Assembly: GCF_000069185.1 (NCBI RefSeq)
Contig: NC_010397.1
Location: 1-64,000, forward strand
Direction of reading: 5' to 3'
Length of the DNA: 64,000 nucleotides
DNA from: Mycobacteroides abscessus ATCC 19977
Lineage (GTDB): Bacteria; Actinomycetota; Actinomycetes; Mycobacteriales; Mycobacteriaceae
The position numbers and the translations under genes were made by a program. The notes under the pieces are model-generated. The model saw only the letters and a program-made list of their open reading frames with translations, searched no databases and was not told the origin of the DNA. Below are positions 11,717 to 18,388 of the stretch, one piece after another (the stretch's first letter is position 1; each line of letters opens with the position of its first letter).

Positions 11717-12328
11717 TTATTTCGGAAGCTTCGGGACAGTGTCGGTGGCGATCTCGATGGCTTTTGTGCAGGCATCTCCGATCGCTTTCTGCGCGCTTGG
11801 TCTGTCAAGGCTGACGAGGGTGGCGACGACGGCGCGTTGGGACGGAATCTGCGCTGAGCAGAAAGCAGTTCCGGATTGTCCCAAGCGATGTGTCGAGCCT
11901 TGCAGTCCGGCGATAGCCACGGGCTTGGCGTCGGGATAGTTATTGGTATCCAAGTACTCTGAAATGGAGCGATTGATCACGAGTTGCTGGACGTACCAGC
12001 CGTCCCCCTGCCAGCTGCAACCCCGCTGGAGTGTCGTGGTGGCGCCGATGTCCTTAACTGTGGCGGGATCGAGTCCCCATTTGCTCAATTCCGCCGCACT
12101 GTAGGCCAAACAGGGATCGAAGGTAGTGCCGTCACTATTTTGGTTAGGGGGCGGGTGCGGTCCGGGGAGCGTGTTAGTGACAGTAGGTGAGGAACTTGTG
12201 GCAGTATCGTGTCCGGCGCGCGCAGTATTTGTGGCAGTAATCGCGTCCCCAGACACGGTATTGCCGCCACAGCCAACGACGGTGAGTGCCACCGCCGACA
12301 TGAGCGCGATGTGATGGAAGATCTTCAC
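11717..12328 (-). CDS. Lipoprotein, DUF3558 family
   Basis: A 203-residue lipoprotein. The GTG start at 12328 gives VKIFHHIALMSAVALTVVGC, a signal peptide ending in lipobox TVVGC (Cys at residue 20); in-frame starts farther upstream would lie inside the previous gene. A Thr/Ser/Pro linker leads to a DUF3558-type domain with FDPCLAYSAAEL, RGCSWQGDGWYVQQL and TAFCSAQIP, the Cys pattern of the family. The start overlaps the upstream stop by four bases (GTGA), so translation is coupled. With its neighbours it forms the mirror image of the plus-strand module on the other side of the shared terminator. Confidence 0.83.
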   Translation of the reverse strand: MKIFHHIALMSAVALTVVGCGGNTVSGDAITATNTARAGHDTATSSSPTVTNTLPGPHPPPNQNSDGTTFDPCLAYSAAELSKWGLDPATVKDIGATTTLQRGCSWQGDGWYVQQLVINRSISEYLDTNNYPDAKPVAIAGLQGSTHRLGQSGTAFCSAQIPSQRAVVATLVSLDRPSAQKAIGDACTKAIEIATDTVPKLPK

Positions 12329-12723
12329 TTGTATTCGACCGACAGCTTGTGATCGAAGACGCGGCCCGCGTTGTAGGCGTCCATGTTGTTGTACAGAACT
12401 TCCATAGCCAGCACGTGGTCGATCTTGGCCTGGCAATCCTCCTGCAGGGCAGTTAGGTGAGCGACCATGTCAGGAGCCTGTTCGCGGTAGTGAGCCATGG
12501 CTTTCTCCCCGGTGTTTAGCTCGCCAAAGCCTTGGACGTTGCCAGCTTGCTGCGCGATATGCAGAGCCTCGGTGATGAGATCCAGCGCCGGGAGCAGTTC
12601 CTGGGCCACCGTCTGCCCGGCCTTCTCTTCCATATGCAGCACCTTGCCCGCCGCCTCGGCAGCGCTTCGCTGCGCGTCGGGGTTCATGCCGCCTAGATCA
12701 AAGCTGTACGTCTTGTCCGCCAT
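12325..12723 (-). CDS. Small helical ESX-like protein
   Basis: A 132-residue, acidic, almost wholly helical protein without cysteine-rich or membrane segments, apart from a single Cys in LQEDCQAKI. The ATG at 12723 (MADKTYSFDLGGMNPDAQ) is chosen because GGAGG lies seven bases upstream; an in-frame start 120 bases farther gives an unrelated Arg/Gly-rich leader. No W-x-G is present, but size, helicity and position as first gene before a lipoprotein and a WXG-like substrate suggest an EspC- or WXG100-like partner. I do not recognise a named family. Confidence 0.72.
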   Translation of the reverse strand: MADKTYSFDLGGMNPDAQRSAAEAAGKVLHMEEKAGQTVAQELLPALDLITEALHIAQQAGNVQGFGELNTGEKAMAHYREQAPDMVAHLTALQEDCQAKIDHVLAMEVLYNNMDAYNAGRVFDHKLSVEYK

Positions 12724-13079
12724 GGTCGCCTCCAGAAACCTGCTCTCATAGGGGTACGACGCCCCTATCCCGCCGTTGGTTCCATATTTCCGGAACTTTT
12801 TTGAGCCGGTTGGAGGGTGGCGCACGCCTACGTTCAGACGCATCCGAACAGCGCAGACGTGGGCATAGCCGCTCCGATAGCTTCTAGCCCTTGGCCGAAG
12901 GGTCGCCGCCCAGCTTCGACGCGGTTCCGGTTCTGGAGAGCGCGTTACTGGTCATTCGCAGCTTGTCGCGGTAGTCGTCGCAGCGCACACCACCGTGGGC
13001 CCGGAGAGACCCACCACGAGTCGAGCAGCTGATCGATGTCCGGCGAGCTCGACGCGATGGTTTCGGTCGTGTGCGGAGG
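12724..13079. other. Intergenic region with possible decayed coding remnant
   Basis: These 356 bases separate the minus-strand ESX-like operon from the N-acetyltransferase gene. Near the operon it should hold the promoter; I see no clear -10/-35. On the minus strand, about 12884-13010 translates to a plausible C-terminal tail (RCDDYRDKLRMTSNALSRTG...), while upstream the sensible reading (SSPDIDQLLDSWWV) is in another frame, and no start codon joins them. This looks like the frameshifted end of a lost gene, but the evidence is thin. Confidence 0.3.
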
Positions 13080-13916
13080 CTACTGCTCGGCCAGCCGCTC
13101 CAACAGCAAAGTGGAATCATCCGCGCCCAGCTCGATGCCGAATATTTCTCGGAGCGTGGCCAGCACCTCAGCGGGCGTCAGCTGCCGGGTCTTTCGCCCC
13201 ACCCCGGGCTGGATTTCGTGGAGTTCCCGGTGGTCCAAGATGTATGCATGGTCCGGGCTGATCTGCTGTACGAAAGCTCTTGTGCTGAAAGGTGAATGAG
13301 GGCTTGAGGCAACGAAATAGCTCGCGGCTCGGTAGTCGATCGGGTATTGCGGCTCCAGTACAAAGGTATGCCGGCTGAGCCACCCGGGTTCGGACCCGTC
13401 TCCTGCGGCTTCGGAGAGTGTCCATCCGTCGGCACCTGGGGTTACCTCACCGCGCCGCAGTCGGTAGGTCCAGGACTCATCGGCGACGACGGCTTCGTCG
13501 ACGAGGCGGATCGGCGCCAGGGGGCTGGTGCCAAATCCGACGTCGCACAGCCATTGCTCTGCGGCAAGCCGAACGACGAGCATGCCGTGGGTGGCAGGGC
13601 GAATTGTTGTGGCGCCCATCTGCACCCGGCCCTGAATGCCGTAGAAGTCGAAGCCGAGGCGCTGCAGGACGGCTCCAAAGAGGGCGACGTGCTCGTAGCA
13701 GTAGCCGCCGCGCGGGCTCCGCAACAGCTTGGCCTGAACGGCCGGGATATCCAGTGCGACATGCTTATGCAGCACCGCATCAAGGTTCTCCCACTTGATG
13801 TTCAAGACGTGGCCGCGTTGCAGGCGGCGCAGGGTCTCCAGCGTCGGCGACCGATCGCCGTCGAAGCCGATAAAGGCCAGGTATTCATCGAGCTGAAGCT
13901 CATCGCCGTTCCACAT
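13080..13916 (-). CDS. nat: Arylamine N-acetyltransferase
   Basis: This enzyme transfers acetyl (or propionyl) from CoA to arylamines and hydrazines; mycobacterial NATs act on isoniazid or p-aminosalicylate and can influence lipid metabolism. The 278-residue protein has the family length and the catalytic triad Cys73 (RGGYCYEH), His110 (ATHGMLVV) and Asp125 (CDVGFG). The ATG at 13916 has no good ribosome site, but the N-terminus (MWNGDELQLDEYLAFIGF) fits the family. It stands alone between two ESX-like modules of the gyrB-gyrA island and away from the hsaA-D cluster found beside nat in M. tuberculosis. A perfect DnaA-box nonamer TTGTCCACA lies at 13919-13927, three bases upstream of its start codon. 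Confidence 0.95.
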   Translation of the reverse strand: MWNGDELQLDEYLAFIGFDGDRSPTLETLRRLQRGHVLNIKWENLDAVLHKHVALDIPAVQAKLLRSPRGGYCYEHVALFGAVLQRLGFDFYGIQGRVQMGATTIRPATHGMLVVRLAAEQWLCDVGFGTSPLAPIRLVDEAVVADESWTYRLRRGEVTPGADGWTLSEAAGDGSEPGWLSRHTFVLEPQYPIDYRAASYFVASSPHSPFSTRAFVQQISPDHAYILDHRELHEIQPGVGRKTRQLTPAEVLATLREIFGIELGADDSTLLLERLAEQ

Positions 13917-14059
13917 GGTGTGGACAACGTACTTGTTACTCGCGGAATGCCCGTAGCGGCGCCAAGCAAATCTGGCAGAAAGACGGAACCAATCGGGAGT
14001 TCGTCACGTCGGAGCACAATGAGAGGTGAATTCTGACCAGGATCAGGAGGTGAGAGCTG

Positions 14060-14284
14060 ATGAGTGATGAACAGGAGCTACAACGTGAGCTCGACCTGAT
14101 TCGTAGTGTCGCAGATCGTAGTGTGATGGATATTGAGGCGGCCGGACGCGAAGCCATCGCCGAGATTGATCGGCGTGCGACGGCGCCGCCGCAGCAAGAT
14201 GCCCAGGCCCAGGTGAGGCCGCCTGTGCCGCCACCAACGGATCTTGATGAGGACGACTTTTACCAATTCCAGAGGTTCCGCTGA
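14060..14284 (+). CDS. Small acidic protein with C-terminal DLDEDDFYQF motif
   Basis: A 74-residue protein, paralogous in design to the one at 9620-9847. It has a charged helical N-terminal half (1-40), a Gln/Pro-rich linker (42-60) and the motif D-L-D-E-D-D-F-Y-Q-F at residues 61-70, four residues from the end. A strong AGGAGG precedes the ATG. It is the first gene of a four-gene plus-strand operon with an EspC-like protein (17 bases downstream), a 515-residue helical/multidomain protein and a secreted protein. Function unknown; the repeated association with WXG/EspC-like genes suggests a secretion accessory or regulator. Confidence 0.75.
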   Translation: MSDEQELQRELDLIRSVADRSVMDIEAAGREAIAEIDRRATAPPQQDAQAQVRPPVPPPTDLDEDDFYQFQRFR

Positions 14285-14300
14285 CGGAGAGGGGCAACCA

Positions 14301-14588
14301 ATGGGATTGAACATAGATCTTGATCGTGCTCGGCAGGTGGTCCAGGGTCTGAAGGGTCTGGGTGACCATTTAGTCCCCGCCGGCGCACCTGCTGCGGAGA
14401 GTGCGGGCCCGGAAAAGTCCGTTGCGGCTGTGTCCGCCGTATCGGCATCCGGTGACCATGTCGCTAAGGAATACGGTGCGCTTCTTCAGGATGCCGCAGC
14501 GTTCTTAGGCCGCGCGGTTCAAGCTTTCGAGAGCATGGATCAGAACAACGCGGCCAACATCCATTCCTCCGGCCCACAGAATATGTAG
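14301..14588 (+). CDS. EspC/WXG100-like small ESX protein
   Basis: A 95-residue helical protein starting MGLNIDLDRARQVVQGLKGL. Two predicted helices (about 5-22 and 48-85) are joined by an Ala/Gly/Pro-rich turn, and the second helix holds AVQAFESMDQNNAANI, a pattern of EspC-like (T7SS target) proteins. There is no W-x-G. The ATG at 14301 follows GGAGAGGGGC; an in-frame start in the previous gene is unlikely. It sits 16 bases behind the DDFYQF gene and 9 bases before the 515-residue protein, consistent with a co-secreted partner. Confidence 0.75.
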   Translation: MGLNIDLDRARQVVQGLKGLGDHLVPAGAPAAESAGPEKSVAAVSAVSASGDHVAKEYGALLQDAAAFLGRAVQAFESMDQNNAANIHSSGPQNM

Positions 14589-14597
14589 GCCACGCCA

Positions 14598-16145
14598 ATG
14601 CCGACGAAATCAGAAATTCTTAACTGGCGGACCGACCACCTTGGGGCTGCGGCCAAGACGTGGGGGGACCAAGCTACGCAGCTCGACACCGCAGTCAACG
14701 GTGCGCAGGGGCTGCTGGACGGGCTGCGGGGGTCCGGCCAGTTTGTCGAGGCGTTTCGGACGCGGCTGAAAAGCTATATCGACAAAACTCGGCCAAAGGT
14801 AGACAAATTGAAGTCTGCCAAGCAGGTTGCGGAATCTTCCGAACAACAGTTGAAGGGCGCGAAGGACAAGGCCGTCTATGCGGTCCACGATCCCGAGGAC
14901 GAAGACTTCAACGTGAACGAGGACCTATCAGTCACGGAGCGACGGTCACATTCGGGCTTGGACCGTCTGAAGAGGGCAATACGTCGGAGGTGGCTGCAGG
15001 GGATTTTGCACACCCGGGCGCAGGAGCTAGTGGCGACGGATAACGCGATCGCTCGGAAGCTACACGAAATCGCGCAAGATTTAAGCAATTTCCATCTTGA
15101 AGGGCCGGATGGCAATACGGACTTCAGTGGAGACCCGAACCACCCGAAGATCATGGGGCCAGCGAAACCACTGGGACCGATCGAGCAGGAAGACTATGAC
15201 CTCGGCTACACGTTCCTGGATGAAAACGGGAACCCCCTTCCGATGCTGGATGAGAACGGGAACGTGGTGATTGACCCGAAAACCGGTAGGCCGGTTCCGG
15301 ATTCCGTGTGGGGGGACCCGGCGGACAACAATGCGGATGGGTCTCCACGAGTGCCGCACCCACCCCGAGACCACCACTTTGCGGATATGGACGCCAACGA
15401 CCCATATCGAACGCTTCCGACCGGGACGACGGTAGGTCCGAATGGCGAGAGGATAGCTCTTGTAAGTAGGCCTCCGGATGATCCTGCGTGGGCAGAAAAT
15501 CAAACCAAAAACGGAAAGAGCGTGTATGTCACTCAAACTGAGGCATACGACGTTACGAGGCAGCCGCCCCAAAGTCTGGGCAAGTTGCAGGGTGTGGATG
15601 GCAGCAAGGTCTACCAGGGAAGCATCGTTTACGACAAGGCATCGGGAAGAATGTATGTCGTTGGAAACCATGGTGATGGGAGCGGCGACACGGCCCGGGG
15701 TATGTGGCGGTCGGATCCGGTCGATCCCAATCATCCGAACGATTGGGTGAAAACACTGCGGTATCAAGGCGACGTTCCGAGTCTGCCGGGATCGCGTGAG
15801 AGCAGTCTGGTCGCGTTGCCGCATGGCGGCGTTGCGCTGTTTGGAGCCGACGACTATGCCCCAGCGGAAGGCCGCAATATGGCAGTCGGTGCAATTAGCG
15901 CGGCAACTCCCGAGGGTCTGCTGCAGGCCAGGCCAGTTACCGACCTACTGCCTGCTGGGAAGACTCCGTGGCCCGGAGGCGCGCCTTACGCAGCTCTTCC
16001 GACCGGGGTTCACTGGGATCCAGCGCTGCGCGCCGATGTCGTAGACACCCGTGTCAGTATTTGGCGAGATGTCCCGGGTGTCCGGGGTGCATACCCTCCT
16101 GTTACGTATCAAACGTCGGTGCCGATATTTCAACCGAATTCCTAG
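14598..16145 (+). CDS. Putative polymorphic ESX effector with helical N-terminus and unrecognised C-terminal domain
   Basis: A 515-residue protein in three parts. Residues 1-170 are a long helical region (KTWGDQATQLDTAV..., QFVEAFRTRLKSYIDKTR) like the LXG/WXG delivery domain of T7SS toxins. Residues 170-260 are Asp/Pro/Asn-rich with two LDENGN motifs (one in YTFLDENGNPLPMLDENGN) and a PKTGRPVPD. Residues 265-515 form a beta-rich globular domain with GSIVYDKASGRMYVVGNHGDG, a MWRSDP-like segment and a hydrophobic Gly-rich strand pattern. I cannot assign a catalytic family to that domain, so toxin activity is a hypothesis from architecture. It lies between an EspC-like gene (9 bases) and a secreted-protein gene (8 bases), which could encode a partner or an immunity-type protein. 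Confidence 0.72.
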   Translation: MPTKSEILNWRTDHLGAAAKTWGDQATQLDTAVNGAQGLLDGLRGSGQFVEAFRTRLKSYIDKTRPKVDKLKSAKQVAESSEQQLKGAKDKAVYAVHDPEDEDFNVNEDLSVTERRSHSGLDRLKRAIRRRWLQGILHTRAQELVATDNAIARKLHEIAQDLSNFHLEGPDGNTDFSGDPNHPKIMGPAKPLGPIEQEDYDLGYTFLDENGNPLPMLDENGNVVIDPKTGRPVPDSVWGDPADNNADGSPRVPHPPRDHHFADMDANDPYRTLPTGTTVGPNGERIALVSRPPDDPAWAENQTKNGKSVYVTQTEAYDVTRQPPQSLGKLQGVDGSKVYQGSIVYDKASGRMYVVGNHGDGSGDTARGMWRSDPVDPNHPNDWVKTLRYQGDVPSLPGSRESSLVALPHGGVALFGADDYAPAEGRNMAVGAISAATPEGLLQARPVTDLLPAGKTPWPGGAPYAALPTGVHWDPALRADVVDTRVSIWRDVPGVRGAYPPVTYQTSVPIFQPNS

Positions 16146-16153
16146 GAGAAGTC

Positions 16154-16657
16154 ATGATGACGATCGGGCGACTGACGGCGGGCATCGTCATTGCAGCGGC
16201 TGCAATCGCATGCCAAGCGATTCCGGCGCCGGAAGCCGCGGGCCAACCGCCGCAGGGGTTTCCGGATCTCAGTGGATTCAGGGCTGTCGACCCGGCGCCC
16301 TTTCGGCATCAGTCCCGAGGCGGTCTGTATTCAAGCTTTGTTACGGCCGACGGATTGATCAGCTGCACTATGGCCAGTGGTTCTAGTTCGGGGTGCAGAG
16401 GGGACCTTCCAGGTGCTCCAAGATCGGAGGGCGGAAATGGGGCGGGATGCACCGTGGTGAGCGGCTGGGATCAGTACAGTTTTTCAAGTACAACTGTCCA
16501 GTGCCCGCCGTACGCTGACGAAAAGCTGAATAGGAACGAAAAGCTGATAGACGGTGACATGGTTTGCGCTGTCGGCGGTGATCGCCTCGTTGCGTGTATC
16601 AACACTCGGGGAAACCACGGCTTCGTCCTCCGCCCAGAAGGCAGTTGGACCTTCTAA
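16154..16657 (+). CDS. Secreted mycobacterial protein
   Basis: A 167-residue exported protein. A hydrophobic N-terminal segment (residues 4-22) ends near IACQAIPAPEAAG; it is either a Sec signal cut after AxA or a poor lipobox (AIAC). The mature part has the layout of a family of mycobacterial secreted proteins: GLISCTM, GCRGDLPGAP, GAGCTVVSG, GDMVCAV and VACINTRGNHGFVL, with about six cysteines that could pair. AGGAG lies eight bases before the ATG at 16154. It ends the fourth-module operon. The family has no known activity that I can cite. Confidence 0.78.
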   Translation: MMTIGRLTAGIVIAAAAIACQAIPAPEAAGQPPQGFPDLSGFRAVDPAPFRHQSRGGLYSSFVTADGLISCTMASGSSSGCRGDLPGAPRSEGGNGAGCTVVSGWDQYSFSSTTVQCPPYADEKLNRNEKLIDGDMVCAVGGDRLVACINTRGNHGFVLRPEGSWTF

Positions 16658-16689
16658 GCAGTGTCACCGCACACCCATAGAGTGACCAC

Positions 16690-17262
16690 ATGGCCGCCGA
16701 TCGCCCCACCATCTACTTTGCCTCCCAACGGGACTGGGAAGCATGGCTGGAACAGAACCACGAGGACTCCCCCGGCGTCTGGATCAAGATGGCCAAGAAG
16801 GCCAGCGGCATTGCCAGCCTCAACCACAAGGAAGCCTTGGAAGAAGCGTTGTGCTTCGGGTGGATCGATGGCCAGGCCAGGTCACTCGACGAGCAGTACA
16901 CCTTGCGCATGTTCACTCCGCGGCGTCCCCGCAGCACCTGGTCGAAGATCAACGTCGGCCACATCGAGCGACTCGCCACAGAGGGCCGCATCAGACCCGC
17001 AGGTCAACGCGAAGTCGACGCCGCCAAGGCCGATGGTCGTTGGGACGCCGCCTATAGTTCACAAGCCACCATCGAGGTGCCCGGGGACTTCGCGCGCGCC
17101 CTCGAATCCGAGCCCGGAGCCTTGGCGTTCTTCGACTCCCTGAACAAGACGGCGCGGTGGCCGTTCCTGTTTCGGCTCACCACCATCAAGAAGCCGGAGA
17201 CCCGCGCCCGGCGTATCGCGCAGTATGTCGAGTTACTGGCCGAGGGAAAGACGTTGCACTGA
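16690..17262 (+). CDS. YdeI/OmpD-associated family protein
   Basis: A 190-residue cytoplasmic protein with the YdeI-family signature: SPGVWIKMAKKASG at about 27-40, LEEALCFGWIDGQ near 49-61, the RRPRSTWSKIN motif near 77-87 and a C-terminal KPETRARRI segment. The length is normal for the family. Members are widespread and annotated as OmpD-associated or bacteriocin-protection proteins, but the biochemical activity is unsettled. It is monocistronic, 32 bases after the secreted protein gene and converging on a methyltransferase gene seven bases away. Confidence 0.9.
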   Translation: MAADRPTIYFASQRDWEAWLEQNHEDSPGVWIKMAKKASGIASLNHKEALEEALCFGWIDGQARSLDEQYTLRMFTPRRPRSTWSKINVGHIERLATEGRIRPAGQREVDAAKADGRWDAAYSSQATIEVPGDFARALESEPGALAFFDSLNKTARWPFLFRLTTIKKPETRARRIAQYVELLAEGKTLH

Positions 17263-17268
17263 GGCGAT

Positions 17269-18189
17269 CTACGCCTTGTGTGCCACCGCCACGATGTAGT
17301 CCGAGTGCAACGAGAACAACCGCATACCCACCGAGTTGAACTGGGCCCGCAGCAACGGATTGACGTGTTTCATATCCGGTTGCCGCAGCCGCTTACCGAG
17401 GAACTTGGACAGCGGCGGATAGACATCATTGGCAATCGACCATGTCTCGGAGCGCGCAAAGCCCATGTCCAGCAACAAGTCACGGTATCCTTGTACGTCG
17501 ACCGCCCATGGCACCGCGTTCGCCGGGGCTCCCTGCCAACCGCGCCGCGCCACCTGGCTGCGCGCGAACGCGGTGAGTGCGGTGCGGCGCGGAACGATGT
17601 CCGCCGTCACCATACGCCCGCCGGGTTTGAGCACCCGCAACGCCTCACGGAAAAAGTCGATGCGCGACGGGAAATGGAACGCTGATTCCAGCGCCACCAC
17701 CTTGGTGCAGGACTCGTTCTCAAACGGCAGGTCGGTCGCCGAGGCCTTGACATAGGAGATGGTGTCGGACAGGCCCGCCTCGGCCACGCGCTCGGTGGAG
17801 ATCGCGATCTGCTCCTCGGCGATGTTGACCCCGGTGATCTTCTTCACCTTGAACTCGTTGGCCCACAGAATGTCCTGATCGCCGTAGCCACACCCGCAGT
17901 CGACCACGACATCCGAAGCGGTGAACCCGGCGCTGGAGGCAACCAGGCGGGCGAGATCGCGGCTGGCCTCATCCAGGGTCGTCGGATGGTCGCGCCAGTA
18001 CCCAAAGTTGATAAAGAGCGATTCCTCGCCGAACAGGTTCTGGGGCCCGACGATGTCGTACACCATCCCGGTCTTGGGACCGTCGGCGCTGGATACCGCG
18101 ACGGCCGCCATGCGCCGCCACTCGTCGGCCCAGCGCCGCAGGCGCTCGCCAGTTGACTCATCGGTGAAATCGGACGTCAGAGTGGTCAT
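17269..18189 (-). CDS. SAM-dependent class I methyltransferase
   Basis: A 306-residue methyltransferase. The SAM site VVVDCGCGYGDQDILWA (motif I) is at about 99-115, an acidic loop follows, and a post-motif ALRVLKPGGRMVTADIVPRR lies near 185-205. The pattern resembles sterol/fatty-acid or small-molecule C/O-methyltransferases; the substrate cannot be told. I chose the ATG at 18189 (MTTLTSDFTDES) with GGAGCTG upstream; an in-frame start 87 bases farther adds a Cys/Arg-rich leader unlike the family. It points away from gyrA, and the 199-base gap between them must hold both promoters. Confidence 0.88.
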   Translation of the reverse strand: MTTLTSDFTDESTGERLRRWADEWRRMAAVAVSSADGPKTGMVYDIVGPQNLFGEESLFINFGYWRDHPTTLDEASRDLARLVASSAGFTASDVVVDCGCGYGDQDILWANEFKVKKITGVNIAEEQIAISTERVAEAGLSDTISYVKASATDLPFENESCTKVVALESAFHFPSRIDFFREALRVLKPGGRMVTADIVPRRTALTAFARSQVARRGWQGAPANAVPWAVDVQGYRDLLLDMGFARSETWSIANDVYPPLSKFLGKRLRQPDMKHVNPLLRAQFNSVGMRLFSLHSDYIVAVAHKA

Positions 18190-18388
18190 GATCGGCAGCT
18201 CCCATTCGGTTCTGGCCGCCCCGTTGCGGCGCACACATCCGTAACAAACAGTACCGGATACTTCGGATATGGGCATCTAAAGCCGCTGAGAACGACGCAC
18301 GGGGCCGCATCCGGGAAAGCCGCCGGCCAAGTGACTAGGCTGGTGAGGTTGCCCGGCTTTCTCCGGGCGGAGCATGAACGAGGAGCAC

